Source of the DNA: Nanogingivalis sp963517825
GTDB lineage: Bacteria > Patescibacteriota > Saccharimonadia > Saccharimonadales > Saccharimonadaceae
DNA length: 56,247 bases
NCBI GenBank assembly: GCA_963517825.1
Contig: CAUQGB010000003.1
Span: 1 to 56,247, forward strand
Direction: 5' to 3'
Under the pieces are notes generated by a model, which saw nothing but the letters and a program-made list of their open reading frames with translations, was not told the origin of the DNA and did no database searches. A program made the position numbers and the translations under genes. This document shows positions 1 through 8,757 of this stretch, in pieces; the stretch's first letter is position 1, and every line of letters starts with the position of its first letter.

Positions 1-1400
1 AATCGCTTTTGAGAAAGTTTCAATTCTTTACCGTCATCTTCAATTAAAACACTTGGATATCCACTTTTCGAAAGCCACGGATTCATAAAATCCGCAACGT
101 TTTTTCCAAAAGCATCACCTAAACAATCCCATAAATTTTCACCAATTGTATTTTGATATTTGAATTTATCAAAATAGCTCTGCAAACCTTTTCGAAAAGC
201 ATCATTACCAACATATTTTCGAAGCATATTCATCAATCTTGCGCCTTTTGCATAAACAATTGCGCCATCAAAAATAGTACCAATTTCATCTGGGTGGTGA
301 ACAGGGACATAAACAGATTGAACTCCATCAATTGCATCGCGGCGTAAACTCAGAATAGCTTCATTTACCGCAAATTCTTCCCAAATTTTCCATTTCGGCT
401 CCAAGGCGTCAGTCGCTAAATATTCCATCATTGTTGCGAAAGATTCATTCAGCCAAAGTTCATCCCACCATTTCATTGTTACTAAATTTCCAAACCATTG
501 ATGTGAAGTTTCATGCGCAATGACCAATGCGACATATTTCTTCGAAGATATCGAGGAGTTTTTACCAGCAAGTAGTGCAGTTTCACGATAGGTAATTAAT
601 CCCCAGTTTTCCATTGCGCCACTAGAAAAATCTGGCAAAGCAATATGGTCGCATTTTGAAAGCGGAAATTTCTGACCAAAAAAGTCTTCATAAAACTCTA
701 AAACCCGCACTGCAAAATCAAGCGGAAAATCTAATAATTCAGCCTTTTGAGCTTTTGTCGCCAAAACTGAAACTTCAACACCGCTTTTAGTTTTTTTCGA
801 AACTCGCTGAAAATCACCCAACACAAAGGCTAATAAATATGTTGACATTTTTGGCGTTTTAGCAAATCTGACCTGTTGAATATTGCCATTTTCATTTTTT
901 TCAACAATTTCAGTATTCGACAAAATTTCAATATCGCTTAAAGCCCTAATCTCCAATGAAAAGGTTGCCTTTGCTTCAGGCTCATCAACACACGGAAAAA
1001 CCTCACGAGCATGATGACTTTCAAATTGAGTTGCAAAAAGTTCTTTTTCCTCACCATTTTCTTTATAGTAGCAAGGATATAATCCGTGCATTGCATCTGT
1101 TATTTTACCAGAAAACTCAATTTTAAGTTGGATTTTATCACCTTTTTTAGAGTTAAGTTTTTCAATATTTACTAAAATTTCATCATTTTCAGCTTTCGAA
1201 AAGTTCAATTTTATGTCGTTAGTAGAAATAATCTTTTTAATTTCTAAATCTTTCGAATGAAGCGCAATTTCTTTTTCATCATTAATTTCACCAAAGATAT
1301 CAACAATTCCATTAAATTCACGATTTTTTGCTTTCACCAAATCAAGCTTTAATTCATAATGTTCGGGCTTAAATTTTTCCACTAATCGATTAACACTCAT
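1..1400 (-). CDS. M1-family zinc aminopeptidase, C-terminus cut by window edge
   Basis: About 466 N-terminal residues of a PepN-like aminopeptidase are present; the rest lies outside the window. The start ATG is at 1398-1400. The exopeptidase motif GAMENWG lies near residue 261, the zinc site HETSHQW (HExxH) near 294, and the third ligand in NESFA about 20 residues later. These three elements define the gluzincin M1 family, which removes N-terminal residues from peptides. There is no signal peptide, so it is probably cytoplasmic. The start overlaps the end of the upstream phosphohexomutase by 11 nt, so translation is probably coupled. For an auxotrophic symbiont a role in using scavenged peptides is plausible (inference). 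Confidence 0.93.
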   Translation of the reverse strand, partial: MSVNRLVEKFKPEHYELKLDLVKAKNREFNGIVDIFGEINDEKEIALHSKDLEIKKIISTNDIKLNFSKAENDEILVNIEKLNSKKGDKIQLKIEFSGKITDAMHGLYPCYYKENGEEKELFATQFESHHAREVFPCVDEPEAKATFSLEIRALSDIEILSNTEIVEKNENGNIQQVRFAKTPKMSTYLLAFVLGDFQRVSKKTKSGVEVSVLATKAQKAELLDFPLDFAVRVLEFYEDFFGQKFPLSKCDHIALPDFSSGAMENWGLITYRETALLAGKNSSISSKKYVALVIAHETSHQWFGNLVTMKWWDELWLNESFATMMEYLATDALEPKWKIWEEFAVNEAILSLRRDAIDGVQSVYVPVHHPDEIGTIFDGAIVYAKGARLMNMLRKYVGNDAFRKGLQSYFDKFKYQNTIGENLWDCLGDAFGKNVADFMNPWLSKSGYPSVLIEDDGKELKLSQKR

Positions 1401-3150
1401 TTAAAATCTTCTCCTTAAAATCACTTAAAATATTCTCAATCTTTGCACAATCTTGTTTATTTTCGAAACGCCATTGAGCATAAATTTTCATTTTTGGTTC
1501 AGTTCCGCTTGGTCGAATCGTAATTCTTTTATCTTCTGAATCAAAAATAAAACTTACCGCATTTCCATTTTCCAGCATTTTAAAACTATTTTTTTTATTT
1601 GTTGAAAAATCTAACTCAGTTAAATTTTCGAAATCTAGCATTTTTAATGCACCAAATTTTTTATTTCCAATTCGCATTTTTTGCATAATTTCTTGCATTT
1701 TTGCAAATCCTTCAGCACCGCTAAATTCAAGAGATTCAGTCTTTTCAACAAAATATCCATTTTCAGCATAAATTTCATCGAGCTTTTCTCCCAAGGTTTG
1801 ATTTTTAAGCTTTAATTCCGATGCAAGCTCGGCTATCATCAATCCAATTGTTGCAGCATCTTTATCTCTGGTCTGCGAGCCAATAAGCCCACCGAGGCTT
1901 TCTTCAAATCCAGCAATAAATTTCTCTCCAAGTGCTTCTTTTTGTGATATTTTTTTACCAATAAATTTAAAGCCAACCAGCAAATCGTCATAAATTTTTA
2001 CGCCATATTTTTTAGCTAAAACATTTAGCATATCAGTAGTTACAAAACTTTTGCAAATAAAGTCACGTTTTCCAAAATAAAGTTCAGTGTATTTATTTCT
2101 ATTCTTTCGCTTCTTTGAAAGAATATAATCAGCCACTAAAATTGCAGTTTGATTGCCTGAGAAACTTCGAACCTCTCCATTTTTTTCAAGACTCATTACG
2201 CAAATTCGGTCGGCATCTGGGTCGGTAGTTAGAGCAATATCTGCTTGTTCTTTTATTAATTTTAAAATCGCCCTTTTATTTGCAGAAAGATTTTCCGGAT
2301 TTGGTTTTCTATCTTGAAGCGTTGAAAAATTACCATCAAAATTCATCTGCTCATCAACAAGAATGATATTTTCGAAACCCGCAAACTGAAGAGTTTTTAA
2401 TAAATTCGTTGTTCCAGTTCCGTGAATAGGTGAAAAAACAATTTTTGCATTTCTATTTTTCGATAAAGATAATTTTGCATTAGCCTTGATATAAAAATAG
2501 TCGTTTTCTTCACCCAAAATTTTAATTTTACCGTTTTTTACAAATTCATCAAAATCGCCAGTTCTAAATTCTTCGATATTTTTAGCTATTTTCATTAATT
2601 TTTTATCGTGTGGAGCTGAAATTTGCGCGCCATCATTCCAGTAGATCTTAACTCCATTATCTTCTGGCGGATTATGACTAGCTGAAATCACAATTCCTGC
2701 CGAAGTTTTAAGATTTCGAACTGTAAAAGATAATTCTGGGGTCGAGCGCGGAGTGTCGAAATAAAAAACTTCAATATTATTAGCGGCTAAAATTTCAGCA
2801 CATCTTCTCGAAAGCTCAAGAGATGAATTTCGAACATCCCAAGCAATAGCAACGCTTGGTGAATTACTATTAAGTGATTTTAAATAATTTGCGAGAGCTT
2901 GTACACTTTCTGAAATTGTAAACAAATTAATACGATTAGAACCAGCGCCAACCTTCCCACGTCGTCCAGCTGTACCTAATTCTAAGATTTTAAAAAATGC
3001 ATCTTCAAGCTCAACCCAATCTTCATTTTTGATCAAATCTAAAATTTCCGCCGTAAAATCACGATACTTTTCATCTAAAAGCCACTTCTGTAAGTTTTTA
3101 AAAGCAGATTCCGATAGTTTTATCTCTGCTTTTACTAATTCTTCGCTCAT
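1390..3150 (-). CDS. alpha-D-phosphohexomutase (phosphoglucomutase/phosphomannomutase)
   Basis: A 586-aa enzyme of the PGM2-like branch that interconverts hexose 1- and 6-phosphates through a phosphoserine. All four signatures are visible: the catalytic serine loop SASHNPP (Ser158), the metal loop DPDADR (310-315), the sugar-specificity loop GFEES (414-418) and the C-terminal phosphate-binding RPSGTEPK near residue 550. Length fits the PGM2 group (about 560-600 aa). Glucose versus mannose preference cannot be decided from sequence alone. It links central carbon metabolism to cell-wall or glycan precursors. It precedes the M1 peptidase in an overlapping pair. Confidence 0.93.
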   Translation of the reverse strand: MSEELVKAEIKLSESAFKNLQKWLLDEKYRDFTAEILDLIKNEDWVELEDAFFKILELGTAGRRGKVGAGSNRINLFTISESVQALANYLKSLNSNSPSVAIAWDVRNSSLELSRRCAEILAANNIEVFYFDTPRSTPELSFTVRNLKTSAGIVISASHNPPEDNGVKIYWNDGAQISAPHDKKLMKIAKNIEEFRTGDFDEFVKNGKIKILGEENDYFYIKANAKLSLSKNRNAKIVFSPIHGTGTTNLLKTLQFAGFENIILVDEQMNFDGNFSTLQDRKPNPENLSANKRAILKLIKEQADIALTTDPDADRICVMSLEKNGEVRSFSGNQTAILVADYILSKKRKNRNKYTELYFGKRDFICKSFVTTDMLNVLAKKYGVKIYDDLLVGFKFIGKKISQKEALGEKFIAGFEESLGGLIGSQTRDKDAATIGLMIAELASELKLKNQTLGEKLDEIYAENGYFVEKTESLEFSGAEGFAKMQEIMQKMRIGNKKFGALKMLDFENLTELDFSTNKKNSFKMLENGNAVSFIFDSEDKRITIRPSGTEPKMKIYAQWRFENKQDCAKIENILSDFKEKILNEC

Positions 3151-3207
3151 TCACCTCAACTCCTTTTGCATCTATTTTATCACTATTCCTTAATAAAATC
3201 AAAGCGC

Positions 3208-3236
3208 TTGCGTTTTTTAACGATTTATGTTAAAAT
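3208..3236 (+). promoter_or_regulatory. promoter of the DUF5665-like gene
   Basis: TTGCGT (3208-3213), a 17-nt spacer and TAAAAT (3231-3236). Only 7 nt separate the -10 from the ATG at 3244, so the mRNA should be leaderless. Confidence 0.7.
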
Positions 3237-3243
3237 AATTTTG

Positions 3244-3528
3244 ATGAATAAAATTCTAAAAAAAACTGCAAAGAAGCTCACTGATGATAATGCGCGCGGA
3301 GCTCAAATTGGACTACTTGAAGAAGTTTTTAACGACATTTACCCAAGTCGCTGGGAGATTTATAAAGTTAATTTCTTTCGCGGAATAGCTTTTGGGTTCG
3401 GTAGCGCTATTGGTGCAACCGTTTTAATATTTATGTTAATCTGGATTCTCAACCTTTTCGTTAATATTCCAGGTGGAATTGGCGACTTCATTCAGTCTAT
3501 CATAAATGCAATGCAAAATCGGCGATAA
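3244..3528 (+). CDS. small membrane protein, DUF5665-like
   Basis: A 94-aa protein. The start at 3244 (MNKILKKTAKK) is preferred over an in-frame ATG at 3166 because the promoter -10 ends at 3236. Residues 1-45 are charged and probably cytoplasmic. A glycine-rich segment (FFRGIAFGFGSAIGATVL) leads into one long hydrophobic helix, followed by a short amphipathic tail. The NFFRG...GATVL pattern resembles DUF5665 proteins, which are common in Saccharibacteria and have no known function. It converges on the PBP1A gene across a shared terminator. Confidence 0.75.
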   Translation: MNKILKKTAKKLTDDNARGAQIGLLEEVFNDIYPSRWEIYKVNFFRGIAFGFGSAIGATVLIFMLIWILNLFVNIPGGIGDFIQSIINAMQNRR

Positions 3529-3559
3529 ATAAAACTACTCCATAGGAGTAGTTTTATTT
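3527..3559. terminator. bidirectional intrinsic terminator
   Basis: A perfect 15-bp inverted repeat (3527-3541 and 3545-3559, loop ATA) with A-runs at one end and T-runs at the other. It lies between two convergent genes and can serve both strands. Confidence 0.9.
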
Positions 3560-3562
3560 ATC

Positions 3563-6313
3563 TTAGATTGAAGAGCTAGCTGAGCTTTCTGGAGTTACCG
3601 AAGAGGGACCCGTATAACTTTTCGAGACTTTATATCCGCCAGAATCAGCCACTTCTACTGTAATATTTTGACCCGCCTTATTAAAGGTGTAATCTGTTAA
3701 AAGAGTATTTCCAGCTGGAAGTGCAGTGCTAATTGTTACACCATCAACTTTTACTACAACTGATGTTATATCAAAACTACCTTTCGTGATATTTATATTT
3801 ATTCGGTAGGTGTTTGAATTTGCATGTCTTGAATACGAAACGCTAGAAACTGAAGGATGAGAGTCTGAACAATTATGAACATCATCTTCTTCATTTACAT
3901 TATAGCCTTCTGGCGCTGTTATTGTTTTCTTTTTAGACACAGGATCAGTTGTTTCGAAAATAGTTAGTTTAACGCGAGTAGATTCAGGGGTACATTTAGA
4001 TGCATTCTTTTTCGAAATACTATCAAACTCAATCTCTTTCGAAATTGAACCTGTTTTATTTTTATCCCACCAAGATGGACAGATATCATTCTTTCCGTTT
4101 ATTGTACAGTTTCGAATTCCAGATGGTCTTTCAATTTTATCACCAGATTTCCATTTACCGTTAGAAGCATAAACTTGATGGTGAACATCGCGCATATATT
4201 CGTTAATAGCTCTACGCACAGGACTATTATCTGCTGAGCGCAAAGCCCTACCATCATGATTTCCGCTCCAAACACCAGTAGCAACCACAGGAGAATAGCT
4301 CATCATCCAAGAATCTTTAGCTGCGCCTTTTCCATTGTCTGTTGTCCCCGTTTTCGAGGCAGTCCAAACCCCGGGAACTGTAAATCCATAACTTCTACTT
4401 TGACCGCCAAATGTAGTTGTTCGAGCACTAGGGTCGGCAAGAATATCAGTTAATTCATATGCCGCCTGCGAATCAATCACCTGTTTCGATTCATCTTTCC
4501 ACTCAAAAATCTTTTGATTTGATGAATTTTTAACTTCGGTAAAATATGTTAATTCTTTATACACACCACCCCGCGCAATAGATGCAAAAGCGTTTGTGTG
4601 TTCATCCTGATGAACTGAACATCCACCACCGATTGCAGCAGAAAGACCAGCATTACTATTTTTACAATAAGATTTATCACCAAGCTGTTGAGCAATACTC
4701 AAACCTTCATCAACACCAACAATGCTCAACGCTTTAACAGCTGCAATATTTAGTGAATTTCCAAGGCTAAATCTAATTGGCACACTACCATAAAATTGTT
4801 TCGAAGCATTCCTTAACTGACAAGCTCCATAAGTTCCGTTACAATATTGGGAATCTATATTTTCATCCTTTAAAATTGTTCCTGGCGTATAGACTGTATC
4901 TTTCTTATTAAATAGTGCAGCATAATCGACAATAGGCTTAATGCTTGAACCTGGATCAAGAGGTGAAGTTGCAGCATTAGTTTGACCATAACCAGCCTTA
5001 TTATAATCAACCGAACCGACTTGAGCAATAACCTGACCTGTTGCAACATCAACAGATGTCATAGCAATATTATCAGCACCACTAACATACAAAGTCTTAG
5101 CACCAGCATTAACGGCATTTTCAGCAATCGCTTGAGCCTTCAAATCAACAGTAGTCTTAACAGTTAGACCACCAGCACCAACAACTTTGACACCAAGTTT
5201 ATTCTCAAGCTTCTTTTTAACTTCTTGAACAAAATGTGGAGCCTTAATGTTTGCATACTGTTCTTTTTCTGGCTTAATTGTCGCAATAATATCAAACTCT
5301 TTAGCTTCTTTAGCTTCTCTTTCAGTAATAAACCCACAAGAAACCATATCATTCAAAACCTTATGCTGGCGCTCAATCAAGCTCTTATTATAGCTTACAT
5401 TATATGGATTATAAACTGCTGGATTATTAGGGATAGAAGCTAATAATGCAGCCTCAGCCAGAGTCAATTCTTTTGAACTTTTGCCAAAGTATGTTCGAGC
5501 ACCAGACTCAACCCCGTTTCGACGACCGCCATAAGGAGATTCGTTTAGATATAACGAAAGAATTTGGTCTTTATTATACATTTGTTCAACCTGAACTGCA
5601 AGAATCATCTCTTTAATTTTTCGAGGAATTCCACTTAATCCACGTTCGTTTGATTCGTTCGAGAAATAGACTTGCTTAATTAACTGTTGAGTTAAGGTTG
5701 AACCACCCTGAGTTGCTCCACCTTTAAAATTATTAACAAAAGCACGAATAATGGCAGTCAAATCAACACCTTTGTGCTTATAAAAATCTCGATCTTCAAT
5801 AGCGACAGTTGCTTTTTTAACATAATCTGAAATCTCAGAATTATCAACAACTAATTTATAATCACCAGAACCTTTATCCTCCCATAAAAGCTCACCATTT
5901 CTGTCATAATATTTCGAAACTGTAGTTTGAACCCTCTTAGCTAACTCTTCTGGCTTGATCTGATTTAAATCTTTCGAAACATAAGCAAAAGCTGCCGCAA
6001 TCCCAACCCCAGCAACAATAATGACTATCGCGAAAATCTTTAAAGCCATAAATAGACCGCGCTTACTAAACCAATACTTCAAAACTCGTTTTGGATGAAG
6101 GCGATAAAAAAATCTCTTCACAGGGTCTTTTGGTAAACTCGCAAGATATTCTGCTCGCTCACGAGCTTTTGAGTCTTTTTTTTCCTTCCTTAGATGAGCT
6201 AAATTTGTATATAAACTTAGGTTATTCTGCTTTTTGGGCGAACTTATGTTTTTTGAAATATATCGCTTTTCTACAGATTTCCTATTTTTATTAGGCGTCT
6301 TTCTTCTATCCAT
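3563..6313 (-). CDS. class A penicillin-binding protein (PBP1A type)
   Basis: About 916 aa. A charged cytoplasmic segment is followed by one transmembrane anchor (IFAIVIIVAGVGIAAAFAYV). The glycosyltransferase domain has EDRDFYKHKG and the QGGSTLTQQ motif. The transpeptidase domain has SxxK (SSIKP), SxN (SLN in GNSLNIAA) and KTG (SKTGTT). The C-terminus ends in a Ser/Thr-rich, probably extracellular tail. It polymerises and cross-links peptidoglycan. The start is placed at 6311-6313 (MDRRK) because a consensus promoter lies just upstream, inside the longer open frame that begins at 6352; this leaves only a few nt of leader. Confidence 0.93.
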   Translation of the reverse strand: MDRRKTPNKNRKSVEKRYISKNISSPKKQNNLSLYTNLAHLRKEKKDSKARERAEYLASLPKDPVKRFFYRLHPKRVLKYWFSKRGLFMALKIFAIVIIVAGVGIAAAFAYVSKDLNQIKPEELAKRVQTTVSKYYDRNGELLWEDKGSGDYKLVVDNSEISDYVKKATVAIEDRDFYKHKGVDLTAIIRAFVNNFKGGATQGGSTLTQQLIKQVYFSNESNERGLSGIPRKIKEMILAVQVEQMYNKDQILSLYLNESPYGGRRNGVESGARTYFGKSSKELTLAEAALLASIPNNPAVYNPYNVSYNKSLIERQHKVLNDMVSCGFITEREAKEAKEFDIIATIKPEKEQYANIKAPHFVQEVKKKLENKLGVKVVGAGGLTVKTTVDLKAQAIAENAVNAGAKTLYVSGADNIAMTSVDVATGQVIAQVGSVDYNKAGYGQTNAATSPLDPGSSIKPIVDYAALFNKKDTVYTPGTILKDENIDSQYCNGTYGACQLRNASKQFYGSVPIRFSLGNSLNIAAVKALSIVGVDEGLSIAQQLGDKSYCKNSNAGLSAAIGGGCSVHQDEHTNAFASIARGGVYKELTYFTEVKNSSNQKIFEWKDESKQVIDSQAAYELTDILADPSARTTTFGGQSRSYGFTVPGVWTASKTGTTDNGKGAAKDSWMMSYSPVVATGVWSGNHDGRALRSADNSPVRRAINEYMRDVHHQVYASNGKWKSGDKIERPSGIRNCTINGKNDICPSWWDKNKTGSISKEIEFDSISKKNASKCTPESTRVKLTIFETTDPVSKKKTITAPEGYNVNEEDDVHNCSDSHPSVSSVSYSRHANSNTYRININITKGSFDITSVVVKVDGVTISTALPAGNTLLTDYTFNKAGQNITVEVADSGGYKVSKSYTGPSSVTPESSASSSI

Positions 6314-6323
6314 ATCATATTTA

Positions 6324-6352
6324 ATTATATCGCAATTGCTTATGGTTTTCAA
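6324..6352 (-). promoter_or_regulatory. promoter of the PBP1A gene
   Basis: On the minus strand TTGAAA (6352-6347), a 17-nt spacer and TATAAT (6329-6324). The -10 ends 10 nt before the chosen ATG and decides the start. Confidence 0.75.
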
Positions 6353-6428
6353 GATTTTTTATAGTGCTGGAAAAAAAGCTTTTTTTATGCTAAAATAGCT
6401 AATATAAAATATAATAACAGGAGAAAAT

Positions 6429-7637
6429 ATGAAGTTATCAGAAGAGTTAAAATGGCGTGGTTTCTGGAATCAAACCACTTTTCAAGATCCAGAAGTCTTA
6501 GATAGCAAAAAAAGAATTATCTACCTCGGCGCTGATCCTTCTGCTGATAGCCTTCATATTGGGCACTTAAGCGTATATATGATGGTTAGGAGGTTTCTTG
6601 ACCATGGTCATAAAGTAGTCCTTCTGATTGGTGGCGGAACTGGAATGATTGGTGATATGCGCGACACTGAAGAGCGCCAACTCCTCTCATCTGAAATAGT
6701 AGCTAAAAATGCTGAAGCTCTCAAATCTCAAGTTTCGAAACTTTTTGCTGGACAAGATTTTGAAGTAGTAAATAATGCCGATTGGCTTTCAGAAATAAAA
6801 CTAATTCCCTTCTTACGTGACACTGGAAAAAATTTCAACATGGCAGATTTAACAAGCCGAGATTTTTTCAAAAGTAGAATAAATAATGGTAGCGGATTAA
6901 GTTTCGCGGAATTTACATACACACTTCTCCAGGGTTATGACTTTTGGCATCTATATAAAAACAAAGGCGTTTCTCTTCAGATTGGCGGAAGTGACCAATG
7001 GGGAAACTTACTCTCAGGTGTAAACTTAATTAGAAAAAAAGAAGGCGCTGAAGTTTTCGCAATGACCGCACCATTACTTATCAATCGCGCAACTGGCCGA
7101 AAATTCGGTAAGTCAGAAGGTGGAGCTTTATGGCTTGACGCTTCAAAAACATCACCATTTAAAATGTATCAATTCCTTCTCAATTCAGATGATCAAAGTG
7201 TTTTCGAATATCTAAAAATTCTAACAACGCTTTCGAAAGAAGAAATTGAAACAATCGAAAAAAATCATCAGGAGAATCAGCACTTGCGAATTGCTCAAAA
7301 AGCATTGGCAAAAAATGTTGTAGAAATTGTTCATGGCGAAGAAGTTGCAAAAAATGTAATTTCTGCGACAGAAGTTCTCTTTGGCGGAAAAACTTTCGAA
7401 AATCTAAATAAAGCTGAAATCGAAGTATTAAAATATGAAATTCCTGTTGCTACAAAAGATAAAACTGTTAGCGAAATATTGATCGAAACGAATTTTGCTA
7501 AAAGCAAAGGTGAGGCTAAAAGGTTAATTTCAGCAAATTCAATTTCATTTAACGGCAATAAACTCCAAGAGGATATTCAAATAACTGAAAAAGGTCTACT
7601 CAAAAAAGGCAAAAATAATTTTATACTCATTGACTAG
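6429..7637 (+). CDS. tyrS: tyrosyl-tRNA synthetase
   Basis: A 402-aa class I synthetase that charges tRNA-Tyr. The HIGH motif is in SLHIGHL and the KMSKS-like motif in KFGKSEGG. The C-terminal S4-type RNA-binding domain is present (VSEILIETNFAKSKGEAKRLI). Length is normal. An AGGAG ribosome site lies 8-9 nt before the ATG, and a TATGCTAAAAT element (TAAAAT at 6391-6396) gives a leader of about 26 nt, unlike the leaderless genes nearby. It is monocistronic and ends at a strong hairpin. Confidence 0.96.
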   Translation: MKLSEELKWRGFWNQTTFQDPEVLDSKKRIIYLGADPSADSLHIGHLSVYMMVRRFLDHGHKVVLLIGGGTGMIGDMRDTEERQLLSSEIVAKNAEALKSQVSKLFAGQDFEVVNNADWLSEIKLIPFLRDTGKNFNMADLTSRDFFKSRINNGSGLSFAEFTYTLLQGYDFWHLYKNKGVSLQIGGSDQWGNLLSGVNLIRKKEGAEVFAMTAPLLINRATGRKFGKSEGGALWLDASKTSPFKMYQFLLNSDDQSVFEYLKILTTLSKEEIETIEKNHQENQHLRIAQKALAKNVVEIVHGEEVAKNVISATEVLFGGKTFENLNKAEIEVLKYEIPVATKDKTVSEILIETNFAKSKGEAKRLISANSISFNGNKLQEDIQITEKGLLKKGKNNFILID

Positions 7638-7644
7638 CAAAATA

Positions 7645-7674
7645 AAAATCGCTCAAATTTGATTGAGCGATTTT
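7645..7674. terminator. intrinsic terminator (tyrS / YtxH unit)
   Basis: 12-bp stem AAAATCGCTCAA/TTGAGCGATTTT with a 6-nt loop. It is symmetric and lies between convergent genes. Confidence 0.88.
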
Positions 7675-7680
7675 CTATAA

Positions 7681-8019
7681 TTAAACTTTCTTTTCAAAAC
7701 CTTTTTTAGCACCTTCGAAAGTATTTAGGGCACGTTTTTGAATTTTACCAGCCTCTTTTTTTGCATTTTCTACAACTTCGCCAGTTTTACTTTTAGCACC
7801 TTCGGCAAATTCAGTAACTTTTTCTTTAGTTTCTTCAACAAATTCGCCTGCGTTTTCAGCAACTTCACCGGTTTTTTGCGTGGCTACATCAGCAACTTTT
7901 TTAGCTTTTAATTTTAAATCTTTTCGAGTTTCTTCGCCACTTTTAGGAGCGGTTAAAATTCCAGCAACTGCACCAACTAAAGCACCAACCGCTAATCCTA
8001 ATCCAAATTTTTTACTCAT
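7681..8019 (-). CDS. YtxH-domain membrane/stress protein
   Basis: 112 aa. A glycine/alanine-rich membrane segment comes first (GLAVGALVGAVAGILTAPKSGEETR), matching the YtxH family including its LTAPKSGxETR motif. The remainder is a long Lys/Glu/Ala helix with repeated VAExAGEFVEETK-like units that resembles LEA-type stress proteins. The molecular role is unknown; members are general-stress proteins in Firmicutes. Its start overlaps the stop of the upstream gene by one base, so the two form an operon. Confidence 0.85.
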   Translation of the reverse strand: MSKKFGLGLAVGALVGAVAGILTAPKSGEETRKDLKLKAKKVADVATQKTGEVAENAGEFVEETKEKVTEFAEGAKSKTGEVVENAKKEAGKIQKRALNTFEGAKKGFEKKV

Positions 8020-8276
8020 TATTTTTTCTCCTTTTTAGTTTTAAATTTATTAAAAATGTCAAAAATTGTTTTTCCGATGATTATCGGTGAAGTCACCTGA
8101 GCGACATTTTGTGCGATTCCATCAATACTTGCTGTTATATTTTGCATTTTTTCTGCAACATCACCAATTTGGCGAGTTACACGAATTACTAGAATAAAAG
8201 TAATAATTCCAAGCGTGATGAAAACCGCAAGAGCTATAGAAAGAAAAACAACTAATATTTCTGCAGCCGAGCTCAT
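8019..8276 (-). CDS. small membrane protein, DUF948-like
   Basis: 85 aa: one N-terminal transmembrane helix (about residues 6-30), then an amphipathic stretch (IGDVAEKMQNITASIDGIAQNV) and a Lys-rich C-terminus. The layout resembles DUF948 proteins, which often neighbour YtxH genes. An AAGGAGAAGA ribosome site precedes the ATG. It is the first gene of a two-gene unit with YtxH. Function unknown. Confidence 0.75.
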   Translation of the reverse strand: MSSAAEILVVFLSIALAVFITLGIITFILVIRVTRQIGDVAEKMQNITASIDGIAQNVAQVTSPIIIGKTIFDIFNKFKTKKEKK

Positions 8277-8336
8277 TCTTCTCCTTTTTAATTTTTTATT
8301 TTATTTATTTTTTGATTTTATCCAAATCTATTTTGT

Positions 8337-8365
8337 ATTTTACCATAAAATAATTCTTATGTCAA
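8337..8365 (-). promoter_or_regulatory. promoter of the YtxH unit
   Basis: Minus strand TTGACA (8365-8360), 17-nt spacer, TAAAAT (8342-8337). This is near perfect, with a leader of about 55 nt before the ATG. Confidence 0.75.
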
Positions 8366-8382
8366 TACTTTTTTGAAAAAAT

Positions 8383-8757
8383 CTAAAAATATCCCGATAT
8401 AATCTTGTTTACTTGAGTTCGAATATCTAATGAAGAATATCCATTTATAGTAAAATAATAAAGACTTCCATCGAGCATTTCAACCTCGATTCGACAAGAT
8501 TTCTTCTGCCAATTTTTTGGGCGGCCAAAAGCTAACATTCCTAAAAATAGAATTCGAAAAATTCCCGGTTGATAAACTTCGTCAGCAGTATCAATAAAAT
8601 TAATCTCTTGAATTTCATTCGGTTTTAAACAGATCTCAAGCGGGCGAGATAGAGCAAAATCTTCATAGAACTCTATCCCGTTAGCTGAAAAAATCAAACT
8701 ACCAGCAATATTTTTATCGCCATTAAAATTAGCTTGAAATTCAAATTTTTCTTCCAC
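8383..8757 (-). CDS. unknown protein, possibly PH/GRAM-like fold
   Basis: 124 aa, no signal peptide and no clear membrane helix. Alternating beta-strand patterns with a C-terminal helix (SLDIRTQVNKIISGYF), plus segments such as ANGIEFYEDF and EIQEINFID, suggest a small PH- or GRAM-like beta domain; this is a weak structural guess. The gene begins directly after the gatB stop, so it is probably the last gene of the gat operon. Confidence 0.6.
   Translation of the reverse strand: MEEKFEFQANFNGDKNIAGSLIFSANGIEFYEDFALSRPLEICLKPNEIQEINFIDTADEVYQPGIFRILFLGMLAFGRPKNWQKKSCRIEVEMLDGSLYYFTINGYSSLDIRTQVNKIISGYF

Noticed and set aside
4099..5443. Several 60-78 aa open frames opposite or within the PBP1A gene
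   Set aside because: They overlap a clear large gene in other frames and have no ribosome site or protein-like composition.
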